From a virus, in IMG/VR virus record IMGVR_UViG_3300042540_000544, positions 1 to 46,962 of that record: a DNA stretch of 46,962 nt; one strand, written 5' to 3'. The notes under the pieces were generated by a model. It searched no databases, was not told the DNA's origin, and was given only the letters and a program-made list of their open reading frames with translations. The position numbers and the translations under genes were made by a program. This document shows positions 42,388-46,962 of this stretch, piece after piece (position 1 is the first letter of the stretch; each line of letters opens with the position of its first letter).

Positions 42388-42512
42388 AGTCAGGTGGCGG
42401 AATGGTAGACGCTAATATGGTATGTAACTGGATACGAATATACTTTGCCATATTAATACAATCCAGCAGATAGTATCTGAAGTATATGCAGGTTCGAATC
42501 CTGTCCTGACTA
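42388..42512 (+). tRNA. tRNA-Leu-like RNA with enlarged anticodon region and pseudoknot
   Basis: Canonical parts: acceptor AGTCAGG/CCTGACT (42388-42394 with 42505-42511), T8G9, D-stem GCG/CGC with a tRNA-Leu-type D loop GAATGGTAGA, T-arm GCAGG/CCTGT with TTCGAAT loop, discriminator A. Between D and T arms, instead of a 17-nt anticodon arm and variable arm, lie about 75 nt. TAATATGG (42413-42420) pairs with CCATATTA (42448-42455) around a 27-nt loop. CTGGAT (42428-42433) in that loop pairs with ATCCAG (42461-42466) beyond it, an H-type pseudoknot. CAGAT/ATCTG (42467-42479) is a hairpin in the variable-arm position. No anticodon can be assigned; CCA is not encoded. Confidence 0.6.
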
Positions 42513-42528
42513 CAAAAAAAATAAAAAA

Positions 42529-42786
42529 ATGAGACAAACAGGTAGAACATCGAGAATTGTCAACTTTGTAGTTGAACAATTATTTAGTGTCGGAAGATGC
42601 ATCGCAGCCGACCACATAGTTTTTGAATATGACAAAACAACACAAACACATATTAAGTATTTCATAGAAAGAGTTGAACGTAGAATCTCCATTGATTCGC
42701 ATGGCGGAATGAAAGTTAATTCAGAAATAATAAAAGTTAATGATGTATACATGGTTGACTTTAAACTATCACCTATTGAATCTTAA
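42529..42786 (+). CDS. hypothetical protein between the tRNA-like elements (85 aa)
   Basis: Mixed alpha/beta small protein (RQTGRTSRIVNFVVEQLFSV; HIKYFIERVERRISIDSHGG). A conserved-looking RQTGRT start recalls several phage proteins of unknown function. It begins 16 nt after the first tRNA-like element and ends 8 nt before the second, so all three are probably one transcript. Function unknown. Confidence 0.6.
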   Translation: MRQTGRTSRIVNFVVEQLFSVGRCIAADHIVFEYDKTTQTHIKYFIERVERRISIDSHGGMKVNSEIIKVNDVYMVDFKLSPIES

Positions 42787-42794
42787 AATATTAT

Positions 42795-42890
42795 AGTCAG
42801 GTGGCGGAATTGGTAGACGCTAAGCGTAGTAAGGGTGTAGAAACGACGTATAAATTTTCACCCATACAGGTTCGAGTCCTGTCCTGGCTA
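42795..42890 (+). tRNA. tRNA-Leu-like RNA without a normal anticodon arm
   Basis: Acceptor AGTCAGG/CCTGGCT (one G-T), D-stem GCG/CGC with Leu-type loop GAATTGGTAGA, and T-arm ACAGG/CCTGT with TTCGAGT loop are clear. The 45 nt between D and T arms do not form a 5-bp anticodon stem with 7-nt loop. The best pairing is GGGTG (42833-42837) with CACCC (42859-42863), leaving a 21-nt loop. D-arm and acceptor share the sequence of the first element (AGTCAGGTGGCGGAAT), so the two are related. No anticodon assignable; CCA not encoded. Confidence 0.55.
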
Positions 42891-42898
42891 CAAAACAA

Positions 42899-43192
42899 AT
42901 GAATATGAAAAATAAAACAACCTACACAATCTTTGCCTATGCACCAGGCACGGAGGTTTATGCCATCTCGATATGGCACGATCACGGAGATCCAACCGAT
43001 CACCTAGCAATTTACAAGGCCCGTGTAGCTTCATGGCACTACGACACGGGAGATAAAGACGTCGTTTACTGGCTAGAAAGCATGGAAGGTAAGGAATGGG
43101 GGGACTCTGTTGAGGGCCAGTACGTGTCACAGTCATTTGACGATTTATTGTTTGACGTTAAAAAACTTTGGAAGCATGAAGAAGAAATATAA
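42899..43192 (+). CDS. hypothetical protein (97 aa)
   Basis: Beta-rich with many aromatics (TYTIFAYAPGTEVYAISIWH; ARVASWHYDTGDKDVVYWLE) and an acidic C-terminus. It starts 8 nt after the second tRNA-like element; MNMK or MK starts are possible. Overlaps the next small gene by 17 nt. Not recognised. Confidence 0.6.
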   Translation: MNMKNKTTYTIFAYAPGTEVYAISIWHDHGDPTDHLAIYKARVASWHYDTGDKDVVYWLESMEGKEWGDSVEGQYVSQSFDDLLFDVKKLWKHEEEI

Positions 43193-43292
43193 CTTCCGCA
43201 AGGACATCGAACACCTCATCCCGTATTTAGTTATGATCGCCGTTGGCGTGTTAACCTTTTATATCATTCAAGTATGTGCAAATCTGATGTGA
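43176..43292 (+). CDS. tiny single-span membrane protein (38 aa)
   Basis: Basic start MKKKYNFRKDIEHL then one membrane helix (IPYLVMIAVGVLTFYIIQVC). Overlaps the previous gene by 17 nt and the next by 19 nt. First of three overlapping tiny membrane genes at the end of the plus-strand block. Confidence 0.5.
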   Translation: MKKKYNFRKDIEHLIPYLVMIAVGVLTFYIIQVCANLM

Positions 43293-43414
43293 GGCGCGGT
43301 ATGAGAAAGATCTGGTGGGAAATTAACAAGCCCCACTGGTACACCGTAGTCGTCTACTACTTAATTCTAACAATACTTTATTTTATACTCGTATGGAAAC
43401 TTACATTATCCTAG
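43274..43414 (+). CDS. tiny single-span membrane protein (46 aa)
   Basis: Reads MCKSDVRRGMRKIWWEINKP then a membrane helix (YTVVVYYLILTILYFILVWK). An inner ATG at 43301 gives 37 aa. It overlaps both neighbours, which supports that it is translated. Function unknown. Confidence 0.5.
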   Translation: MCKSDVRRGMRKIWWEINKPHWYTVVVYYLILTILYFILVWKLTLS

Positions 43415-43488
43415 GGCTTGCAGCTCTGATCCTGTACGTGGGTGTTTACGCCTTAGTTCGTATAATAGAAAAAACCGACCATCACTGA
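43393..43488 (+). CDS. tiny single-span membrane protein (31 aa)
   Basis: METYIILGLAALILYVGVYA followed by LVRIIEKTDHH: one membrane helix with a short charged tail. The start overlaps the previous gene by 22 nt. The stop is inside the hairpin 43475-43492. Last plus-strand gene before the convergent basic cassette. Confidence 0.45.
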   Translation: METYIILGLAALILYVGVYALVRIIEKTDHH

Positions 43489-43492
43489 TCGG
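43469..43492 (-). terminator. terminator of the leftward basic-protein operon
   Basis: On the minus strand CCGATC, 6-nt loop, GGTCGG (6 bp, one G-T; complement of 43475-43492) is followed by TTTTTT (complement of 43469-43474). In the plus direction only 4 bp pair well, so it mainly ends the minus-strand transcript. Confidence 0.7.
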
Positions 43493-43537
43493 CTTTAACC
43501 GTAATTATAACGGGCCGTCTACACAACCCGTGCATCT

Positions 43538-43801
43538 TTAGCAGTCCCACTTGCGGAGAGCCAACGCCTTCCTTGTGGGCTTGCCGTTAGGCTTCTTCAT
43601 AGGACCAGGCATACCACCCATTCTAGCACAGAAGGACTTCCGCCTGGCAGCGCTCTTGGGAGACTTCTTTGCTTGCTTGGCTGAAACTGGTGGCTTCAAT
43701 GTACCTCCTGTTTCGCGTTTGTACGCAGCACGACCCTTGGCGTTCAATCCGCCCTTTGGGTTCTTGCCTTCCTTACGCTGCCAAGCAGCTGTTCGTGCCA
43801 T
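43538..43801 (-). CDS. DUF6321-like basic protein (87 aa)
   Basis: The reading MARTAAWQRKEGKNPKGGLN, RETGGTLKPPVS, SFCARMGGMPGPMKK and PTRKALALRKWDC matches, from memory, the DUF6321 family found in phages of aquatic bacteria and large viruses. It has conserved Cys residues and many Lys/Arg. It is the last gene of the basic cassette. Role unknown; nucleic-acid binding is plausible. Confidence 0.75.
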   Translation of the reverse strand: MARTAAWQRKEGKNPKGGLNAKGRAAYKRETGGTLKPPVSAKQAKKSPKSAARRKSFCARMGGMPGPMKKPNGKPTRKALALRKWDC

Positions 43802-43802
43802 G

Positions 43803-43961
43803 TTATTTATTTTTCTTTTTAGCCGTCAACTTGGACTTGATGAAGTCCTTCAACTTAGGAGCGCCTTTGCTTCCGGGCTTCCTCATCTTCTCGCCTGATC
43901 CAGCAGCTATGCGCTTGCGTTTGGCGTTGATATTTGCGTATAGTCCTGCCTTTGCTTTCAT
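43803..43961 (-). CDS. DUF5872-like basic peptide (52 aa)
   Basis: Reads MKAKAGLYANINAKRKRIAA, then GSGEKMRKPGSKGAPKL and a Lys-rich tail. The GLYANINAKRKRI...MRKPGSKGAP pattern fits a small domain I recall as DUF5872. About one third of residues are Lys or Arg. Its ATG overlaps the previous stop (ATGA). Function unknown. Confidence 0.6.
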   Translation of the reverse strand: MKAKAGLYANINAKRKRIAAGSGEKMRKPGSKGAPKLKDFIKSKLTAKKKNK

Positions 43962-44077
43962 CCCTGTCCTCGTGAAGGTTTAACATTCTTATCCTTCGGG
44001 GATTTGCGCTTGGAGGATTTACCCTCCTTGCGCTTCCCGAATACCGTTTTTAGTCCGTTGCCTAGTGATTTGGCCAT
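43958..44077 (-). CDS. very small basic protein (39 aa)
   Basis: MAKSLGNGLKTVFGKRKEGK followed by a Ser/Lys-rich tail; 13 of 39 residues are Lys or Arg. Start overlaps the upstream stop by 1 nt, stop overlaps the downstream ATG (ATGA). Its tight packing between coupled genes supports that it is real. Confidence 0.55.
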   Translation of the reverse strand: MAKSLGNGLKTVFGKRKEGKSSKRKSPKDKNVKPSRGQG

Positions 44078-44550
44078 TACATTTTTCCGTATTTTCCGCG
44101 CATTTTTGGAATTTGTTTCTTAGCAGCGGCAGATTTAGCAGCAGAAGATTTAGCAGCAGCTGGAGCAGCAGAACCAACCGACTTGCTAGTTTCTTTTGAC
44201 GAATTTTTCTTAGGTGCTGATTCGTTATTTAACTTAGACTTGTTTTCTGGTCTCTTAGACAGTCTAGTAGCTTGACGCAATGCCTTGTTAGCGGATACTG
44301 TTTTTCGCTTTATAATGGTATCGCTCCCAAATCTTGCATAAGGATCTTTTTTGGCTACTCTGTCCGTTCTTTTTTCACCAACTCTTTTGTAAACAGTTTT
44401 GGTGTAAGTCTTCCCGGCATCAGTCGTATCAAAACGAATTGTTTTATCACCTCTTTGAGGTGTCTTACTTAATGGATCCTTTCTAAACTTGTCATAAGAC
44501 TTATGTCTAGGGTCAGGAGAGTTTTGAGGAGTCGTTTTTTTAATAGCCAT
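44077..44550 (-). CDS. basic low-complexity protein with histone H1-like tail (157 aa)
   Basis: The first half has Lys/Thr/Arg-rich strands (GKTYTKTVYKRVGEKRTDRV). The C-terminal 40 residues (SAAPAAAKSSAAKSAAAKKQ) resemble histone H1 or bacterial HU-like basic tails. No enzyme motif. It could neutralise DNA charge in the capsid or bind host DNA. Second half composition is very unlike the replication genes. Confidence 0.6.
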   Translation of the reverse strand: MAIKKTTPQNSPDPRHKSYDKFRKDPLSKTPQRGDKTIRFDTTDAGKTYTKTVYKRVGEKRTDRVAKKDPYARFGSDTIIKRKTVSANKALRQATRLSKRPENKSKLNNESAPKKNSSKETSKSVGSAAPAAAKSSAAKSAAAKKQIPKMRGKYGKM

Positions 44551-44593
44551 TTTATTTACCTTTTTTACTGTTTTACCAATTATGCATTGGCCA

Positions 44594-45013
44594 TTAGTTA
44601 GTTCTTCCCTTTTTTATGCTCTTTTGCAGTTTTTTTGCGTAGCCATAATTAACTTCTTTCGCAGAACTTACAAAGTTGTCACCTGATGTGTATGCATACT
44701 TGTTAGAACCTTTAACCAAACCCTTCGCCTTGTTAAGAAGGCCGCCCTTAGATGTTTTTTCTTTAACTGTCGTTAGGTTTTTATTTTGACCACCTCTGTA
44801 CACAGTCTCTTTCTTACTTTTAGTTCTGATGCCATCAGGATACTTATTTCTGGTAACTTCTTTTTTAGTGGTCACCACGCCCTTATCAGTTGGAATTTCG
44901 CGAAGCACAGTGCGTTTCTTACCAGTAATACCTTTCGACTTGATAACGGTCTTTGTACCACCACCAAGCGTTCTGCGGGTGCGGGTACTATCGTTTTTTG
45001 GAGAACTAGCCAT
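44594..45013 (-). CDS. basic Thr/Lys-rich protein (139 aa)
   Basis: Begins MASSPKNDSTRTRRTLGGGT, then repeated short units of the kind KTVIKSKG, KKRTVLREIP, KKEVTRNKY and KKETVYRGG. The same beta-like K-T-V units occur in the proteins at 44077 and 45332, suggesting paralogy. A Gly/Lys middle and a mildly conserved end (DNFVSSAKEVNYGYAKKLQK) follow. No family recognised. Confidence 0.55.
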   Translation of the reverse strand: MASSPKNDSTRTRRTLGGGTKTVIKSKGITGKKRTVLREIPTDKGVVTTKKEVTRNKYPDGIRTKSKKETVYRGGQNKNLTTVKEKTSKGGLLNKAKGLVKGSNKYAYTSGDNFVSSAKEVNYGYAKKLQKSIKKGRTN

Positions 45014-45038
45014 TTTATTGGATTGTTTGATATTAAAA

Positions 45039-45332
45039 TTATTTACCTTTTTTTACTGTCTTCACAGTTTTTTGTCTTCCTGGAGTAATCATATTTTCTA
45101 TTCGCTGCTTCTTCTTCTGAAGCTGTCCAAGTTTACCCTGGGCAAGGCTTGATTCAGAAACACCAGTAATTCTACTAGCAGCCTTATTCAGGTACTCTTG
45201 CTTGTTTAACTCCTTCTGACTAGATTCCAACTTTGATATTCTTGTGTTTACCTTGTTGAGCTTAGACTGATTTCTCTCTTGTCGAGTTTTCAGTCTCAAA
45301 GGATTCTTTGGGCCGGCTGATGGTTTTTTCAT
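45039..45332 (-). CDS. basic coiled-coil-like protein (97 aa)
   Basis: Starts MKKPSAGPKNPLRLKTRQER and has helical charged segments (NQSKLNKVNTRISKLESSQK; GKLGQLQKKKQRIENM). It ends in a Lys/Thr-rich tail. The 45332 stop/start overlap is 1 nt. Probably binds DNA or another member of the cassette; not recognised. Confidence 0.55.
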   Translation of the reverse strand: MKKPSAGPKNPLRLKTRQERNQSKLNKVNTRISKLESSQKELNKQEYLNKAASRITGVSESSLAQGKLGQLQKKKQRIENMITPGRQKTVKTVKKGK

Positions 45333-45691
45333 TATTTTTTGAGTTTTTTCTTTTGGAAATTGTATGCACGGGCCTGGGATGCAGGACCCATATTGGCGTA
45401 AGTAAATGTTTCTCCTGGCTTTTTAACCTCAACCGAACGATCCGTTTTGCCGCCCGATTTTACCGTTTTTTTGGTTAAAGAATTCCCACCAACTCCGTAA
45501 TTTTTAGTCTTTTCTACCGTTCTCTTACCGCCATATTTAGTCACCTCACGAGTCTTGGTAGTATCGCCCTTGCGAATAGTCTTCGTTTTCACCTTTGCCT
45601 TGTCACTCTTACTAACTCCAGGAGGGCCAATATATGTTTTTGATTTGGTAACCTCACGACCTAGCAGGTTCTTTTTTACTTTTTCTGGCAT
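45332..45691 (-). CDS. basic Thr/Lys-rich protein (119 aa)
   Basis: Many K-T-x-x-K units (KTIRKGDTTKTREVTKYGG; KRTVEKTKNYGVGGNSLTKK). A short tail (ETFTYANMGPASQARAYNF) might be a small helix. It shares the unit pattern with the 44594 protein and is probably a divergent copy. Function unknown. Confidence 0.55.
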   Translation of the reverse strand: MPEKVKKNLLGREVTKSKTYIGPPGVSKSDKAKVKTKTIRKGDTTKTREVTKYGGKRTVEKTKNYGVGGNSLTKKTVKSGGKTDRSVEVKKPGETFTYANMGPASQARAYNFQKKKLKK

Positions 45692-45695
45692 ATCC

Positions 45696-46220
45696 TTAGA
45701 TTGTTATTTTCTGAGTTTTTCTAGTCTTAAAAATTTTACCCAACACACCCTTCTTAGCAGGCTTAGGAGCCGGTCTAGCAGACGAAACTCGTGGAACATT
45801 GTTGTCATTGTAATCCTGGCGCGATGGACGCATCTCATTCGCCTTCTCCTTCTCCTTACGGGTCATCGGACGGGCAGGAGCCTTGGCACGAACCTTAGCC
45901 AAATTGCGCTGATGACGAGCTAACTTACGACTCCCCTCCTTCAACACAACATTCTTCTCACCACCCGAAGAAGGCTTTGTGTTCTTAGCCTTCTGAACAG
46001 TGCCCGTACTTGGACCACCGCCGGCGTAAGCACCACACTTACCCTCCTTCGCTGTCTTGGCTGTACAAACCTCAACATTGTCATTGCTTTTGCTACCGCC
46101 ACGAGTCGCTTGTCTAGCGTCACGACGCTCTTGACGTGCCTGACGCTTACCAGGGTCCCCACTGCTCTTTCCGAACATATTTGCAGTGTACTGGCGTGAT
46201 GCCATTGATTTGCTCTTCAT
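45696..46220 (-). CDS. first gene of the basic cassette, Arg/Lys-rich protein (174 aa)
   Basis: N-terminus MKSKSMASRQYTANMFGKSS, then Arg-rich KRQARQERRDARQATRGG, a short Cys-containing segment (VCTAKTAKEGKCGAYAGGG), and more basic low-complexity sequence ending GVLGKIFKTRKTQKITI. A second ATG at 46205 is possible. It is directly behind the promoter at 46234-46263. Likely nucleic-acid binding or structural. Confidence 0.6.
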   Translation of the reverse strand: MKSKSMASRQYTANMFGKSSGDPGKRQARQERRDARQATRGGSKSNDNVEVCTAKTAKEGKCGAYAGGGPSTGTVQKAKNTKPSSGGEKNVVLKEGSRKLARHQRNLAKVRAKAPARPMTRKEKEKANEMRPSRQDYNDNNVPRVSSARPAPKPAKKGVLGKIFKTRKTQKITI

Positions 46221-46233
46221 AGCCTTTTTTTTA

Positions 46234-46263
46234 CAAATATATGCAAGATCATCTATTATCCAA
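46234..46263 (-). promoter_or_regulatory. promoter of the basic-protein operon
   Basis: Minus strand TTG (complement of 46261-46263), 19-nt spacer, TATATTTG (complement of 46234-46241). The gene start at 46220 lies about 13 nt past the -7 box. Three TAGACATT repeats lie directly upstream (46269-46298). A DnaA-box-like TTATCCAAA (46256-46264) overlaps the -33 end. Confidence 0.85.
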
Positions 46264-46268
46264 AAAAT

Positions 46269-46298
46269 TAGACATTCCTAGACATTTTTAGACATTTT
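46269..46298. repeat. three tandem 10-bp TAGACATT repeats
   Basis: TAGACATTCC, TAGACATTTT, TAGACATTTT, each exactly one helical turn apart. They lie just upstream of the -33 box of the 46234-46263 promoter. The phasing on one face of DNA suggests a cooperative regulator or initiator site. Confidence 0.8.
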
Positions 46299-46461
46299 AT
46301 TGACCAATTGTGGTTGGGGTCACCCCTCCCACCGCCACCGCCGCGACCCCTTCCCGAAGTCGATTTGGCAACAGGGGTACCCTCCAATCGGCTGATTTGC
46401 AGTCAGTTACACCTACTTAGCTATGTCGCTGATAGTCAGCAAGATAACGTGGGGAGCAGGC

Positions 46462-46481
46462 CGTGGAACATACGTGGAACA
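46462..46481. repeat. CGTGGAACA direct repeats
   Basis: CGTGGAACA at 46462-46470 and 46473-46481 (11-bp period), preceded by a third CGTGG at 46448-46452. Together they look like an iterated protein-binding site. Confidence 0.6.
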
Positions 46482-46497
46482 ATGCGGGCTGTAGAGA

Positions 46498-46557
46498 TAG
46501 TGTACACCATACACTTACTACACGTGCTAGGACTTAGTGTACATCATACACTTACTA
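46498..46557. repeat. two 23-bp repeats with internal dyads
   Basis: Copies at 46498-46520 and 46535-46557 differ in one base. Each contains AGTGTA, 5 nt, TACACT, a perfect 6-bp dyad. The repeat period is 37 bp. This looks like a dimeric-protein binding site in two copies. Confidence 0.75.
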
Positions 46558-46608
46558 TGCCGACGACAGGCACCCAATGACCACGCAACACACACCCAAC
46601 AACCCGCA

Positions 46609-46631
46609 CCCGATAGCCTGCCCGATAGCCT
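46609..46631. repeat. CCCGATAGCCT direct repeat
   Basis: CCCGATAGCCT at 46609-46619 and 46621-46631, a 12-bp period. It lies in a C/A-rich, G-poor strand stretch. Confidence 0.65.
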
Positions 46632-46879
46632 TAAACTTGTCTCCGCTCGGTGGAGAAAGTAGACTAACCCATTGAGAATCAGCTTGTTTGCATAAAAGCA
46701 CCAACGTGTTAGTTATCAGCACGTTAGATTCCGCTCATTCACGCAGTCAATGCAGGCCAAATAACCCGCTCGACATGGTCATGCAAGCCAATAGAAACCG
46801 CCTAGAACCCGCGCCAATACTGCGATACAGGCAATGCTTGGAATTTCTGCTTCGGGCAACCCTAGATTGTGAGAGCCAA

Positions 46880-46899
46880 TGTGCGAGCGTGTGCGAGTG
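46880..46899. repeat. TGTGCGAG 10-bp direct repeat
   Basis: TGTGCGAGCG and TGTGCGAGTG in tandem at 46880-46899, again one helical turn apart. Confidence 0.6.
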
Positions 46900-46962
46900 G
46901 TTTATTTGCTCTTTGCCTATCTCTGTGCTGTTTGTGTGTTATCTAGTGGAATCTGTGGTGAA

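Larger units (their letters stand above)
46221..46962. other. 742-nt noncoding, repeat-rich region (candidate origin/regulatory region)
   Basis: No credible ORF. The stretch is more GC-rich than most of the window and holds several families of short phased repeats listed separately, plus inverted repeats (GGGGTC/GACCCC at 46316-46350, GCTGA/TCAGC near 46431, TCTCC/GGAGA near 46640, AACGTG/CACGTT near 46704). It separates the basic cassette from whatever follows at the window edge. A replication origin, packaging or regulatory site would fit. Confidence 0.55.

Noticed and set aside
42413-42455. Self-splicing intron inside the first tRNA-like element
   Set aside because: The inserted stretch is far too short for a group I or II intron, and bacterial tRNAs lack the archaeal/eukaryal splicing motif.
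42388-42512. tmRNA
   Set aside because: There is a normal D-stem, no G3-U70-type alanine acceptor, no tag reading frame and the size is much too small.
42797-43003. Antisense ORF over the second tRNA-like element
   Set aside because: Its SQDRTRTC-type reading is the usual false ORF from the complement of a tRNA; it overlaps the real plus-strand genes.
46498-46557. CRISPR array
   Set aside because: Only two repeats with a 14-nt gap, and no cas genes; the internal dyads fit a protein-binding site better.
1-46962. Prophage or integrated element
   Set aside because: No integrase, excisionase, attachment duplication or host genes were seen; the window looks like free phage sequence.

Overview
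The window looks like a near-complete genome (about 47 kb) of a tailed, podovirus-like phage infecting a member of the Bacteroidota. The host assignment rests on two things seen in the sequence. Promoters repeatedly show the Bacteroidota -33/-7 pattern (TTG, 19-20 nt, TAnnTTTG). The primase-helicase carries a VirE_N/BT4734-like N-terminus typical of that phylum. No long tail tape measure, sheath, integrase, DNA polymerase or confident endolysin was recognised. Whether the window ends are physical genome ends cannot be told; no terminal repeat was seen.

Layout. (1) 32-679, minus strand: an unknown protein. (2) 743-946: an intergenic stretch with a promoter-terminator pair that probably makes a small structured RNA on the plus strand. 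(3) 947-34376, minus strand: one long virion and packaging block. In transcription order, from 34376 leftwards, it holds small leader genes, a possible GroES-like protein, a possible small terminase, TerL, portal, a scaffold-like protein, the major capsid protein followed by a strong terminator, an unknown protein, a tail fibre/spike-like protein, three ring/adaptor-like proteins, a 1448-aa muzzle-like protein, two cargo-like proteins, a 2290-aa polyvalent ejection protein, a ferritin-like protein, a 1391-aa ejection protein, and a small membrane protein that may be the holin. The order and sizes recall crAss-like podoviruses, in a smaller genome. (4) 34381-34448: back-to-back divergent promoters that separate the minus-strand virion block from the plus-strand replication block. 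(5) 34453-43488, plus strand: a small Cys-rich protein, a structured leader RNA ending in a terminator, a winged-helix replication initiator, a primase-helicase, an SSB-like protein with an acidic tail, a protein that is mainly a DnaA domain IV, many small hypothetical genes, a calcineurin-like metallophosphoesterase, a small zincin, two tRNA-Leu-like elements with abnormal anticodon regions, and three overlapping tiny membrane proteins. (6) 43538-46220, minus strand: eight small, strongly basic proteins behind one promoter. (7) 46221-46962: a noncoding region with several families of short phased repeats, a candidate origin or regulatory region.

How it works together (inference). The phage seems to bring initiation functions (winged-helix initiator, DnaA-type DNA-binding protein, primase-helicase, SSB) and to borrow the host replicative polymerase. 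Host RNA polymerase would read all modules. The rep gene is probably controlled by a dyad operator in its promoter spacer and by a leader RNA whose two hairpin loops can kiss. The most unusual elements are that leader RNA, the small RNA near the left end, the two tRNA-like RNAs (one with a pseudoknot), the basic-protein cassette, the virion-operon ferritin, and the repeat-rich region at the right end.
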